64,000 nt of DNA, from positions 310,001-374,000 of the forward strand of contig JAIXMG010000007.1 of the NCBI GenBank assembly GCA_025201345.1, given 5' to 3'. The notes beneath the pieces were generated by a model. The model was not told the origin of the DNA and did not search any database. It saw nothing but the letters and a program-made list of their open reading frames with translations. A program made the translations under genes and the position numbers. Source of the DNA: Thamnidium elegans. Taxonomy: Eukaryota; Mucoromycota; Mucoromycetes; Mucorales; Mucoraceae. Below are positions 11,098-26,933 of the stretch, in pieces. The first letter of the stretch is position 1. Each line of letters opens with the position of its first letter.

Positions 11098-13383
11098 TAA
11101 TAAAAAGGTTAATATTTATATTAAATAATCAGGGTTACTACTACTTACGGGTAAGCTACCGACAAGCAAGTAAATGACACCAATATTATATAATACTCGG
11201 AATGCAAACATAAACGGGATATCAAATTCAGGAGGCGTGCTGTCATTTTCTTTTTTATACTTTCGACGATGTTCTTCGATTCTATCACATATGGCTTGCG
11301 ATAACTTGAGTGCCTTGGCTAAGTTCCCTGTCACAGAGGGCTAAGTAATAATAATAAAATAGTGTGTTAGATGCCAATCGTAGACACGTGTTGGGTTTTG
11401 TATTACCGAAGAGAGTGCCATGTCACTTCGTACAAGTAATACAGCATTTGTTAAGTCAAACGGTAATTGATAGGTATCAATAACCCGCATAAACTCTAGC
11501 ATACAAAAAAAAATATAAGTATTACAGATTTAATAGTTATATATATATGTATTTTACCTTGTTCCCAGTCACCATAAAGTTCATTCCATGACCCACCAGG
11601 GGACATCTGATATGCCCAATCCCATAAATCAACAATATGTCGCATGCAATCAGCCGCCTTGCTCAAGATTTGAAGGGCGCTGTCAACACCACCCATGCAA
11701 TAAGAATTCAAACCTTCGCCACCACGGTCAGGAAGTTCAACTTTTTGGCGCTTATTGGCATGGTGTTGTTGGTAGGGGTATAAATGAGTGTTTTTGACAG
11801 TCTCGATAGCTGACCCTCTTCTAGTAGAACAAGATGAAGAAGACGAAGACATGGAACGACCTCGCTTACTGTTTGCATTTAATCTGTAGATATCATCTTC
11901 CTCTTCGCCTTCCATAGAAGAAGCAGAAGAAGAACGATAATCTTCAGGTTGGATAGCAGTGGTGGTATCGGTAAAATATTGAGGTTTTGAATTACTATTA
12001 GTTAATGCAGGTTTAATAGCGCAAATGGGAATTAAACACGATTTTTCTTCACCGGAGGCAGAATCGAGTGTACAGACGGCTCTATAATATTCATTACAGA
12101 ACTGAATGAATTCAATAGCGACAGCTTTAAATTCACACATAAATGCGATTGATACAGATAAATCTTTTGGGTCATTTGAGTTAGGATCAATATGTATGTC
12201 ACAACGTTTTTCTTGCATATATTGAAACTTGCTGACATGAGTTTGGAAACCAATTTGACCCAGTCTTGTGTATCCACAACAATCGAGCATAGCGTCAGTA
12301 AAATTAGAAAGTTCAATCCAGTCTCGATGTTCAATATGGTACTGTTGTCCCAATAATAAGTATTGTTCGAATAAATTGTAAGGTATTGAGATATACTGCT
12401 TTCCATCTGTTGATTTTACGGTCGGTTGAATGTCTTTATGAGTCAGCAGAATACGTTGTTTACATAATCTAGGAAACAATTCGGTCACAAGTATTTTTAT
12501 ATACTTTTTACTTTCGGTTTGACTCATGCCTTGTGCGCCTAGAACCAGCAATTTGATGGCACGGATCTACAAGATTAAAAATTAGCCTGAATGCAGTAAT
12601 ATGTGCGTATGTATGTGTGTGTGTGTGGGTGTGTATGTGTGTGTATGTTTATATTACCAAATATTTATAGGCGTGTCTCGAGTAGTTTTGGATATAATCG
12701 AATAAGGTTTGATATGCTCGTAAAGTGTCTTTTTTTTCAAGAGACGCTAAAAATAGATTTGATGTTACAATGAGCTGAATTATGTAATCTCTTTACACAT
12801 ATTTATTTTTACCTGCAATTCTTTCGATAATTGTGGATTGAATTAACGCAGGTAAAAAGGCAAAGAAAGCTATAAAAAAAAAAAAAAAAAAAAAAATACA
12901 CAAATATATAATTGTGGGTCAGTACCATTGGTTTAATATTAAGGGTAAATGTTATATATCTCTTACAGCTAATGTCTGTGTTCCTTGAAGGATCAATGTG
13001 ATCTGAAAATTTAATTATATAAGCTTCGAAAATTTCGTTTTCAGCGTTATTCGCTTGGCTATTAAAAAAAGTAAAAAAGTATTAACCTTGTTTTGAACAA
13101 TAAAGATTTTTATATATTTTATTTTCTACTTACAGTAATACAAAACTTTGCAACGCTTCTTCCATATTTCCTACATGAATTGCTTTTCGGTGTCTTTCAA
13201 ACTTTTTTTATTTATTTATTTAAACAATAAAAAAGAATGAGTTTATTTAACATGAATCAAATGTAGATTATAATTATTTACTTCGAGTTCGAAAGATGTT
13301 ACGATGGGTGAGGCATTGTTGTTATTATTGAGTACGGTATTTACGTTATATCGTTGGTTTCGATTGTTTATTAGTTCTGGCAT
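9993..13383 (-). CDS. INTS10: probable Integrator complex subunit 10 (INTS10-like), 10 exons, 892 aa
   Basis: Minus-strand exons: 13383-13282, 13201-13134, 13058-12967, 12869-12813, 12746-12658, 12566-11558, 11495-11407, 11340-11160, 11052-10669 and 10600-9993 (2679 nt). All ten phases fit. The product is all-helical and TPR-like. Compared from memory with animal INTS10, blocks fall in the same order: an N-terminal TPR-like part (NMEEALQSFVLLQ); ILVTELFPRLCKQRILL; a long Ser-rich insert near the middle; IVDLWDWAYQM; then a C-terminal block (KAGQMIVLMQYGWNYWS ... FWHKIVTRM ... FLEYVYVPEILQTFQHL ... VTLDIIPPE) matching the INTS10 end region. Integrator cleaves nascent RNA and terminates promoter-proximal Pol II. 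The family call is an inference from ordered motif similarity. The exon 8 donor (GTAGCT) is the weakest junction. Confidence 0.6.
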
Positions 13384-14087
13384 TTTATCTAAAAAGAAAA
13401 AAAAAAGAGAGAAAAGGGGAAGGCGGGAATATAGACGGAAGAAAGGGAAAAGAGATAGTATAAGAAAAAAAAGAAAAAAAAAGAGAGAGAGAGAGAGGCT
13501 CTATTGTAGTACGAATAGCCTCTTCCGTGGCATGCTTACTTAATGTATTTCAGGCCCAGTGTTTTTATTTTTTATTTTTCCCATGTTGAAAGGGAAATTC
13601 ATACTGCTTTTGATTACATAATGAAGCCGCCTATTTTTCTTAAAAAAAAAAAGGACTGTTGTACTACATGGTTCAAATTGACTTGGATCTACCTTGCCTA
13701 AATTATACATTTTGTACTTGTTTATTACTTTTACACATGTTTACTATTGCTTATGTCAGACAACTTGGCTTCCCTTCTTTATTCAATTCGGGAAATTTTG
13801 CAGTCTTTTTCTCTCTAAATGAAAAAAAGAAGTATTTTTAATTCAAAGCACAAAGTAAGTACGATTTTTTCTTTTTTTAAATATGGTAATACGCCTTTTT
13901 TTTGGTTATTATATATTTCAATTTGGACGTTCAAGTCAATGATGGGATAATTCCGATGAAAAAAAATAAAAGAAGAGAGTTCAAATTAAATGAGATATAT
14001 TTTATATTTTCACTTTTTTTTTTTTTTTTTTTTTTTCCTTATACATATATTATACACATATATTTTTTTTTCTTCTTCTTCTTTATA
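13384..14087. other. divergent intergenic region
   Basis: 704 bp between the INTS10-like gene and the next plus-strand gene, so it probably carries both promoters. It includes a purine-rich A/G stretch (13391-13497) and a T tract (14016-14036). A 60-codon plus-strand frame at 13659-13841 shows no protein-like features. Confidence 0.5.
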
Positions 14088-14693
14088 ATGCAGCGAGACA
14101 CATTATCACCAACCTATGGATTTCTTGATTTTGATTTTTCAGAGTTTATAGATAAAAATTTTGATATGTCAAATGATTTATTCAACTCTCCGAGTACAGT
14201 AAATTCAACTTTACTTCAATTAGATGACTTTATATCTTGTAGTGATGAATCAGAATCAAAATCGATTCATTATACGCATGAAAGTCCTTCTTTATATCCT
14301 CTTTGGTCAAATATGCAAAACTTGTCTCTTGACAAAACTCCGCCTACTTTATCATGTATTGACGATTTTATCAAGGACCCTCACGGCGACCTTGTCCAAC
14401 TTGTTCAACAATGTCATACTGAAAGTTCCCTTTTTCATAACTTGATTACACACAGCGTAAATGAACACGTGCCTATCACACCACATCAAGTGTTACAACA
14501 AGAACAAGAACAACAGCAGCAATTATTGTTACTACAGCAACAAAAAAGATCAATTAATCAACATTCGGTTACCCAATTACCAAAGCAACAGTTACCATTC
14601 GATCTACCATTGTATCCAAATGAAAAAATTGAACGCAAAAGAAAAAATACTACTGTTTGTACAACTCAATCACAGAAACGTGTTCCAAAAAGC

Positions 14694-14724
<31 letters not shown>

Positions 14725-15227
14725 CTTCAAATAATTACACACATAGTGATTCAGTCAATGCACAATTGTTACGTGAATTAATTAGACAAGCGGGACGAAC
14801 TCATACACAAAATAGTAGTAATAGTAGAACAGTTGATAATAGTATCATACCTTCGTCCGATATCAATAATAAAACGTTTATGCCTGCACACGGAAATTAT
14901 CAGTCCTATCGTCATCATCCTTATTATAAATCTTCACCTGCATTAACTTCAACATCGCGTCATCATTTACCATATCATATCCAAACTACTAAAAAAATAT
15001 CAAAACAATCAAAACCTGTAATAAACCGCCCCCCTGTATCTAAATCAAATCATCATCCTATGGGTAGACCTTCCATGTATTCTTCTGATATATCTCAAGC
15101 GCAGTTACTGGAAATTCAAGCCATCTCTAGAGCTCAACAAGACTTTATACGTGCAAGAGAGCAACAAGAAGCAGAAAAAGAAATGATGATGAAACATCAA
15201 CAGAAATCCAAAGTACCAAATATGTAA
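14088..15227 (+). CDS. hypothetical Gln/Ser-rich protein, 379 aa
   Basis: Single-exon gene. The start is ATG at 14088, after a T-rich leader; the frame is open further upstream, but that part is poly-Phe from T tracts. The protein is largely disordered: an acidic N-terminus (FGFLDFDFSEFID-like pattern, residues 8-25), a Gln-rich run near residues 140-160, a pure Ser run near 205-215, and a C-terminal helix with Gln/Glu/Met heptads (AQLLEIQAISRAQQDFIR). Acidic, Gln- and Ser-rich composition would suit a transcriptional regulator, but there is no DNA-binding domain and no family match. Confidence 0.6.
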
Positions 15228-16903
15228 TTCTCTCTTTTCACTTTCGTATTATTATATGATATGGAAAATTTCTTTTTTAATCTCCATATTTTTTTTTTCT
15301 TAACTTTTATTTAAGCTACTTATATTAATCCAATCTTTATTTTATGTTACTTTTTCCCCCTTTTTTATATATATATATATATATGTGTGTACCATCTCAT
15401 TACTATCTAATAAAACATTTTCTATTCGATCACTTTTGGCTTGATTCGAAATAGCTTTTTTTTTTTTTTTTTTTCTCCTATGAAAAAAATAGTTTTACAT
15501 TTTGCGGCGTATAATTTATCTTTTTTTAGTGCAAATATGTAAAAAAAAAAAAAACGAAATGTGACAAGATGAGAAATCTACTGTCATTTTGTGTCTTTAG
15601 AAAAAAAAAAAGCTTGTACATGCTGTAACACGATAAAGAAAAAGGGATGAGCATTCCGTCATTAACTTTATTTAGGTAGGTTAAATAGTTTTCTTTTGGG
15701 GTCGCTTTTCCTTGGGTTCACGCGTGTACAACTTTGACCACTTTCACGAATAGACTTTTAATACTCCTCTTAATTCACGGGCCTTGCCAAATCTCACTAT
15801 TTCCGCAATTAGATGTATTGTAAATAATCTGAGCACCACCACCTTTTCCACATTTTATGACGTACTCTTTCTTTTGCCTCTTTTATATCTTTTTAAGCTC
15901 GTTTTAGTTTAGTGATTAATTTACAGTAATAGACTAAAAAGTTTCTCATAACCCTTTTTTTTTTTTTTCCATACAACCCAACCTATGTTATATATGGACT
16001 TTTAATTAATGCATGTAAAATTAAACTATACGCCAAAACGATATGTTTTTTAAAGAACCTAACCTTTTTTTTATCCACTTGTAAAAAAAAAGAAACTTGT
16101 TCTTTTTGTTAATATATCAATTTCGTCATTAATGATCGCCGAAGCATGAAAAAAAAACCTTATTGTTTTGTTAAACTGATTTGTTCTTTTGGCGTCATTT
16201 CATGGGTCAGATATACTCCGTTGAAAATCCTAGACTTTTCCTTGTTTCGTAAAAATGCCATTTATTTTTCGTATTTACTCTTTTTACGATAATATAAGTA
16301 TTTTTTTTTTAAAAAAGCGAGAATCCCGTAAACGCTTAAAAGAAACTAGTAGAGTTTATACACCGAAGAGGGTACGAAACCCCCAAACGTTTTTGTATTT
16401 ATTTGTTTAGCAGTACTTTTTTTTCAAAAGTAACTAGGAAATAAAAATATTACAGCTGAACAAATTATCAGGCATTTTTTTTTTTTAATTCTAACTGACC
16501 TTATCAGACTTAAAGTTGTCTACATGACAAAAATTATGCATTTTTTTTTTTTTTTTACGCTTTGATACCAGGAACATGAAAATGTGTGGCGCAGTGCTAC
16601 TTTTTTTCTCTTTTCGAGTGTTTAACTATCACATTCGTTATCTGCTAAAGTTTCGGCTTAAAAAGCACAGTGACAATCTATGAGTCAGAGGGAGTTTTTA
16701 GTTTTTGTTTTCTAGTCATGCTCAACTATTTTGCACAGAGAGAGAGAAAGCGTTTTTTTCAATCACCAATGACGTCGGCTTATTCAGTGCGATTGATTGG
16801 TTCTTTACATTTAAAAATTTCTTTTTTTTCTACAATTTTTTTTTTGACACCTTATTTTCTCCACCCCTTTTTCCCTTAAAGAAAAGAAAAAAAAAACTTT
16901 ACA
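15228..16903. other. long intergenic region upstream of AlaRS
   Basis: 1.7 kb with no supported gene. It contains many A/T runs and the regulatory motifs noted at 16681-16805. Confidence 0.5.
16681..16805 (+). promoter_or_regulatory. AlaRS upstream elements: Gcn4/AP-1-type and CRE-type sites, CCAAT boxes
   Basis: A perfect TGAGTCA (16681-16687) matches the Gcn4/AP-1 bZIP consensus. TGACGTC (16770-16776) matches the ATF/CREB half-palindrome and overlaps the end of a CCAAT (16766-16770). An inverted CCAAT (ATTGG) lies at 16796-16800. They sit about 100-220 bp before the AlaRS start codon. Aminoacyl-tRNA synthetase genes are known Gcn4 targets in yeast; function here is inferred. Confidence 0.4.
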
Positions 16904-20057
<3,154 letters not shown>

Positions 20058-21093
20058 ATTTATTACGCGTATTTTTCATTTTTTTTTTTTTTTATCGCTG
20101 TTTTTTAAAAAATAAATAAATAAACCAATGATCGGATTAGTCGAACAATAAGACCCGATGAAAAAAAGACTGGGTTTTAACAAGTTGACCTTAAAAACAA
20201 AAATTCAAAAGACAATCTAGATTTTTTATTTTTTAATAAGCAAAGAGAGTATAGTTTTACTTTTAAGAAACATTCCAAAGCGTGAGTATATACTTCACTA
20301 AAAAAATTATGCATAAACTTAACTTTTTATTCGTGAAACCCGAAATAAAAATCACCCATATTTAAAATACAGATCAACTTTATTATAATTTTTTTATTTA
20401 GAAACAGCTAATTTTTTAGAGCGAATCATTTGACATGTATTTTTTTTTTTTTTTTACAATACACGAAAACCACCTTGCCAAAAAAAAAAAAGGCACTTTA
20501 ATAATCGATATTGTTTTGGAAAAAAAAAAGTCTAACCGAGATCATGACTATTGCCGGATCTTTAAACTAGAAAAGAACGCTAGTTTAACTGGTTTTGTAA
20601 AAATCCTGAAAATGTTTTTGTTCGATGAGGATCTACTGGACACAAAATAAATAGGGCTGTTACCCTGCTGTTGGTTTAATATCACTAATGAGAAAAGCTT
20701 ATTTTTACTCTATTTTTTTTTTTTTTGCCATCAACTATTATTGCAAAAAAAAAGTAGTTTTTTCTTTTAAAAATAAAGTGTTTCTCGTTTTGAACGTGCA
20801 CTTATCTCGATAGTCTTTTTTTTTTTTTTTCGTGTATTTTTTTTTTTCGATGGTGTAACTTAAAGGTTATATTCCTGGTACGTTATCATTTGTTAGTTTT
20901 GATTTAGCGCCAATAAATATTATTCTTCAATAAATTACATAATGTTTATAATGTACTAACAGAAAGAAACTAAAACGAAATTTTAATAGATCAGTAAATT
21001 TTTGAAAAAAAATTATATGTTTATTGTTTTGAAGTCTATGTACAAAATTAAGTATAATGGCGCGCACGCGCGCGTGTGTGTGTGTGTTTTTTT
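20058..21093. other. convergent intergenic region with simple repeats
   Basis: About 1 kb of 3'-flanking DNA between AlaRS and the forkhead gene, rich in A and T runs. It ends in an alternating purine-pyrimidine (CG)n/(GT)n tract at 21060-21087. No coding signal. Confidence 0.5.
21060..21087. repeat. (CG)n(GT)n alternating tract
   Basis: An alternating CG/CA/GT run of about 28 bp, placed just after the forkhead stop codon (on its 3' side). Such runs can form Z-DNA in vitro; no function is claimed. Confidence 0.7.
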
Positions 21094-22433
21094 TTAGTTT
21101 AAAATATTATTAACTCTCATTAAAGATGGGTTTAAGAGGGGGTCCATTTCTATTTTTTGATGATATTGTTGTTGTAATTGAGCAGAAGATAATATCGGTG
21201 TATTCATGTCTGTGGCAGGAGAGTGAGGAGAAGTTGACCCTCTAACCGAACTTGTTTTGGAACTCGACATACTTCCTAAGGAAGACATCGGTCTTTTACT
21301 AAATCTAGCCAGGAATGAAGCCATTCTTGCATTATCATCTGTTTCAGTTGTATAACGATGATCATTTTGTAATGATGAAGCTTGTTGTGTTTGTTGTTGT
21401 TCTTGTGGAACCGTAGCTGTTGCGTAAAAGGGAGAAACCAGATTATTGAAATCAATTTCATCTACAATATTGACCCTTTCGTGTGACACCTGTTGTGAAG
21501 ATTGACCTACATTTTGTTGTTGCTGTTGCTGTTGTTGCTGCTGTTGTTGTTGTTGTTGCTGTTGATGCCAGTATTCAATATTTCCTAGAAATCCGCTGTC
21601 TAGAATCTGTCTACCAAAATTGGTATTATTTAGCTGTTCCAAATCAACGGTCCAATAACCGCCTTTACTTCCTTTTCCTTTTCCCGCATTGTCTTGAGAC
21701 AAACGTGGGAGTTTACGAAAACATCGATTCAGAGATAGATTATGGCGTATCGTATTCTAAAATAAAAAGTGTCATAATATTTAGTCAGAATCGGTTTCGG
21801 ATCACGCATTCCGTTTATAGACTTCTTTACCTGCCAGCCGGTCTCATTTGCTTCATATAAATGAGGGTACCGTGTTTGTACCCACTCATAAATTTCGCGT
21901 AACGTTAATCTTTGATCTCTTGAAGTTAGAATCGCTTGAGCAATTAAAGAAGCGTAGGAATGAGGAGGTCTTCTTCTTTTGCGAATAGGACGTTTTTGTA
22001 AATCTAATTGTTGTTGTTGCTGCTGCTGTTGTTCGGGTTGTGAATGGTTAGGAAAATAAGTTGGACTACCGTACATTTGTTGTGGCGAAAAACCATAATG
22101 GTTGGTTTGGATTTGTGATTGTTGTTGCTGTTGCTGTTGTTGTTGTTGTTGTTGAGAAGAAGAAGAAGAAGAAGGAGGAGGAGGAGGCATTCCCGTAGAC
22201 TCCAAGTACGAACGGTTACGTAACAATGCTTCATAAGCTTGAGCAGATTGAGAATAATCAGCCGTAGTTTGATAAAATCCCGAAGGTAATTTATCATGTT
22301 GATCTTGTTGCTGTGGCTTCCAGTGTTGAGGCAATAACTCCATCTTTTTAGTGTTATCTTGCTGTTCTTCAATAGTCTCGACTTGACCATCTCTAATGTA
22401 TCTCATTCCAGGTAAATGTATAATTGATGCCAT
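21094..22433 (-). CDS. forkhead (winged-helix) transcription factor, 2 exons, 421 aa
   Basis: Exons 22433-21831 and 21756-21094 on the minus strand (1266 nt), one 74-bp intron inside the DNA-binding domain. The forkhead domain, about residues 150-230, reads RRRPPHSYASLIAQAILTS ... RLTLREIYEWVQTRYPHLY ... TGWQ joined across the intron to NTIRHNLSLNRCFRKLPR, the recognition-helix signature, then GKGSKGGYWTVD. Long Gln and Ser runs surround it. The start is the ATG at 22433; the frame is open upstream but that part is not protein-like. It resembles fungal cell-cycle forkheads (Fkh/Sep1 type), but there is no FHA domain, so the subfamily is uncertain. Confidence 0.92.
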
Positions 22434-22997
22434 TACTTTTATATATATATACAACCACGTGTTTATGAAATAGTATTTTTTGCAGATTAAAAAAAAAAAA
22501 TCAATTTCAAAAAATAAATAAATATACTTGTCTTTATATAGTCCATACAGGTTATATTCGAAACGGGAAATTATTATTTTCTTTTGTGAAAAAAACACTT
22601 AAACTTTCGGTTATATATGATATATCAACTACTCTAGTTTTCTTGGCAGGAGATTTATTAAATAAAATAATGGCGAGAAAAAAAAAAATTAACTTTTAGA
22701 TCGTTTAATAGCTTAAGCTAAACCTAACCAACCAAGGTAAACCCTCCGAAAACGGCTTAGTATCTTATCGAGAGATACCCCGACAGCCATTTTGGTCTAA
22801 TATGTTTTCGTTTTGCATAAAAAAAAAAAGAGGAAAAATGCGATATTACACGCTTATCTATAAATACACAATTTTGTATAAAAAGATCCTTTTTTTTTCC
22901 CTCATTTTGCATTTTCCTCTTTTTTAAAAAAAATTTTACCTCTATTTTTTATACAAAATAAAAACGCCCATTTTTTTTTTTTTTATACATGTTTAAA

Positions 22998-23031
<34 letters not shown>

Positions 23032-23092
23032 GTATACTACAGTTCTCTTAAATCGAACCGAGACTAACTCTCGGACATATTTTTTTTTTAAA
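22434..23092. other. divergent promoter region of forkhead and bZIP genes
   Basis: 659 bp shared upstream region. It contains a GATA-rich inverted repeat (GTATCT...AGATAC, about 22759-22777), T/A tracts and a pure A run of about 31 bp (22999-23030) just before the bZIP leader. Confidence 0.5.
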
Positions 23093-23841
23093 ATGACAGA
23101 TAGTACCTACGCTCCGTCTGACACAGCCACATTAACTCCAAGCAAGTTATTAATGGATAATAGTGGTGTCAATGAATGGAACTTTAATCCTTCCTCTATT
23201 AATGAATTTAACACATATATCAGTGAAATTAATCCTTTCGAAAATTCTTCAATGTTTGAACCAAAGTTCAATCAACCAGATAACCACATGCAAATCTTAC
23301 CTCCTAGTCCCCAATATGAAAATAATGAACAAAAAATTTATTCTCGGGCGCCACCCACACCACCTACTTCTAATGACAGCCCTCCTAAAAAACAACGCAA
23401 GAAGTTACTTGAGAAAAACCGCGAAGCTGCCTACCGCTGTAGACAAAAGAAGAAGAAATGGGTAAATGATCTCGAAGAACGTTCTGAAAGTGCCGAGCAC
23501 CGAAATAAAGAGCTTCAAGACCAAGTTTCTCAACTCCGAGAAGAAAGTATTTATTTGCGTAACTTGCTTTTGACTCACGGAAATTGTGATTGCGATGTGG
23601 TGGTAAGTTGTTTAAAATTATATCCCAATGTAAAAAAGCAGCTAGACTAATTTTATCTTTTAAATAGCAAACTTATCTGCGTCGTACCTCTGAACAATTA
23701 ATGAATAATGCTAACAATACAAGTCATGTACCCGCTTTAATCGGTTCAACTTCTTCCGTGTCTGGCTCCGAGTCTTCTTTCAATTCCTCGAAACAATATA
23801 TGGATGCAACAGCTTTGCAACGACAAAATTTCATGATCTAA
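23093..23841 (+). CDS. bZIP transcription factor, ATF/CREB-like, 2 exons, 227 aa
   Basis: Exons 23093-23602 and 23668-23841 (684 nt). The basic region, residues about 102-124, reads KKLLEKNREAAYRCRQKKKK, followed by a leucine zipper (LEERSES ... LQDQVSQLREESIYLRNLLL, to about 160). The NRxAAxxCRQKKK pattern is that of the Atf1/CREB group, which binds TGACGT(CA) sites. The N-terminus carries a Pro-rich segment with several SP/TP phosphorylation-type sites (PPTPPTSNDSPP) as in stress-MAPK targets. After the zipper comes HGNCDCDVV, then a Ser-rich tail. Stress-response function is inferred from the family. Confidence 0.9.
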
Positions 23842-26018
23842 TTGATGATCCGAATCACATCGCCTTATCCTTCAATTAACCTATCAAAATCTTGTATTTA
23901 TTCTTCGCTCTTTTTACTAATATATTAACTACTCTGTGAATATTTGGATCACTACTACTCTATAGTACTACGTTTATAAAAAAACCCCCTCCCACATCAA
24001 ACAATATCTCTCATTACCTGTCTCTCGCTATTGTCCATAATCTGATGTTTCGATGTTTATGTATAAAAAGAAAAGAAAAACATGCTACTTTATCTAAAGA
24101 CTATATCCCCTCATTACTATTTTCCCAACTTTTTTTTATTAAATAAAACTATAAATTCAAGCGAAAAGTAAATTATCCATTAAAGTTCTTAATTGATTAT
24201 CAAACAGTTCGAAAGATCTCTTAATGGATGAAGTAAATATAGAAGACACAAGTTAAAACGGCTAGGGTAACATTTGAGTGGTACAAACCCGACATAGTGG
24301 GTTCACTCCCATTATATTATTATCGTCATTGGCATGGCGAAGTTCCGTTAATATATATTCTCATGGCAAGAACCAACTAGAACCTCTTAAAATAGATCTT
24401 CCCTTGTTCCGAAATAGTCACATATTTCACTATTGTAACTTGGCGTACAAAGATGCTCTTTTAACTCTAAAAAAAAAACAGAAATACAAAAACAGATATT
24501 CTGGCCAGAATAAATATTCGTTCATTTTGGTCTCGATACGTCTCACTTGATGTGTATTGTCTAAACAAAACCCCATTTTGATTCAAATAGTGATGGACTT
24601 TTAAAAAAAAAAAAAAAAAGTTCAAGATGGTTTGGGATGAGCTCATAAAGGAAGAAAAAAATTCCGTTTTCGGAAAGTATGGAAATACCCATGTGTGAGT
24701 CCATAGTTTTAAATGTTCTTTTCTTTCAACTTTAGACAGGGTATAATACTTATCGCAAAGCTAAAAAAAAACAGGTATTTGAAAAATAAAGCAAGATAGG
24801 TAAGATCATCAACTTGTTTTTGTGACATCATTAGCTGCCGTATGTAATACTTAGTGTTTTATCATTTTTTAGTCGTTTTTAAAAAGAGAGCAAAAAAAAA
24901 AAAAAAAAAAAAAAAAGAAGATATTAGATTATAAAATTGTATTAAAACGAACATCTTTTAAGTTGATGACCTGTTATTTTTTATTTTTTTTTTTTTTTTT
25001 TTTTTAATGGATGGCCGGTTCAATGTGGGAATTCCAGAAGAAAGATCAGCGTCAAACTGACGTATATATTTATTTGTACATGCAATTCCTCTTCTTTTTT
25101 TTTTCTAAGTGACGTGATTCCCAGCATTTGACGTTAACGAACCTACAAACCAAGAATATGGTAATTAGAAGCTCGAAAACTGCGAGGCTCAATTTTTTAT
25201 TGGCTAATCCTTTATAATTTGTAGTAGTTGTTTAAAAAATGGCACGCGGTTTAAAAAAGAAAAGAAAAAAAAGATAGGTATCTGGACTTTTAAACATAAA
25301 TAAGGCAATTGAACGGACCCGCAACACGGTCCTCCATTGATTTGAAACGGTTCTCGATTCTGATAGTTTTTCAAAAATTAAGTTTTTTAAGGTTGGCTAT
25401 TGTTCTAAACACATCTTTTTTTATGTGCGAATTACCTATGAACGTTCACCAGTTTAGAGCGGCATATTTATTCGTTAAAATTGTTCAACTTGTATCGAGA
25501 TAGTGATCGTAAAAAAAAAAACGTTTCTAACTCCTATAAACTAAAAGTATTGATACTAGTTGTAGTATCAAATAATGAAAGGTTCAGAAAAATCTTCCCT
25601 AAAATAGTGGGAAACCCGGCATATATGTTCACGTAACTTTTTTTTTCGCTTCAAGCTTAAAAATTAACGGTTACACTTTTCTTTCTTTTTTTGACAGTAA
25701 AAAAAATATATATCTGTCGTAAAACACTCACATACCACAAGAAATATATAAAATGTATCTCGCTATGCATAATAACAATGCTCTCACGCACTAAAACGTT
25801 TGATGGGAACAGACATTAAATTGATTATGTGATAAGGTTTAGCTCTAGCCAATGAATTTGTAATATCAATATGCGATCACATATAAGGACTTCTTGACAC
25901 AGTAAAAAAAAAAAAAAAGCTTGTACGCAATAAAAAAAAAAAAGAGGAATAAATACAGGTACATAAATCATACTGATGGGAATATATTCGTTTATCTATT
26001 CAAATAATATTTACCGAG
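23842..26018. other. long gene-free region
   Basis: 2.2 kb without a supported gene. Contains A/T runs (24602-24620, 24894-24916, 24981-25005) and a small inverted repeat around 25548-25570 (TTGATACT...AGTATCAA). A 90-codon frame at 24278-24550 shows no recognisable protein features. Confidence 0.5.
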
Positions 26019-26887
26019 ATGCAAGTAGTATACAGTGACGACGAACTTTTACATAACCCACTTAATGAGATGACAGGTGGAGAATGGAAGCCTTATGTTG
26101 GTAATTTTTTTTTTTTTTGCATGTACCTGAAATAATACAATAAAACTTACTCATCCCTTTATTTTTTTTAAATAGAGTCGCCTAAACGACTTGTTTCCAT
26201 AAAGAACTTTATCGATCGCCATCCCGAGTTTGAAGTTGTCGATCCCAATGACTATTCCTTGGGACCTATTTTAGACATCCATCGCCAAGATTACGTTTGT
26301 TTCTTACAAAGTATTTATGAGGAGTGGGTCGCTGAAGGAAAGCCCGCAGAAGCATGTTTAGGTGAAACGTTTAGTCTTCCTGCCATGACTGGGAAGATTG
26401 ACCCCGAGATTGTTAGAAAGACTGCTAACAAGAGCGCAAGCGGTAAGATGGGCTATTATACATGTGATTTATCTGTATGTTTTGTCAAGAGTACGTAAGA
26501 GATACTAGTTCCAATTATGCATTTATACTAAGATGTTTTTTTTAAAGATACTTGGCGTGCTACTTATGCCTCAGCTCAAGTTGCAATCTCTGCAGCTCAT
26601 AGATTAACTGAAGCTATTGTATCAAAAGACAAGAGTCAATCCATTTATGCTTTATGCAGACCTCCAGGCCACCATTCCTCTCATCAAATGGCAGCCGGTT
26701 ATTGTTTTGTCAATAATGCTGCTGTTGTTGCTCGTTTCTTGCAAAATTATACTTTTGAAGATATGAATAAGGCAAAAAAGCCTTACGGATTTGACCTTGA
26801 GGCCATTCGTAAGCAAAAATTTAGTACTGGTACAGCTACCGAAAAGAAAAAGATTTTAATCGTGGATATAGATTATCACCAGTAAGT

Positions 26888-26933
<46 letters not shown>

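Noticed and set aside
13391..13497. Purine-rich tract as a possible satellite or origin
   Set aside because: Irregular A/G run without a clear repeat unit; common in this genome's intergenic DNA.
13902..14087. Upstream extension of the Gln/Ser-rich protein
   Set aside because: In frame but mostly poly-Phe encoded by T tracts of the leader; ATG at 14088 is the credible start.
24278..24330. tRNA-like stretch with GGGTTCACTCCC
   Set aside because: The putative T arm does not pair over five bases and no D or anticodon arm is present; not a tRNA. No other tRNA candidate was found.
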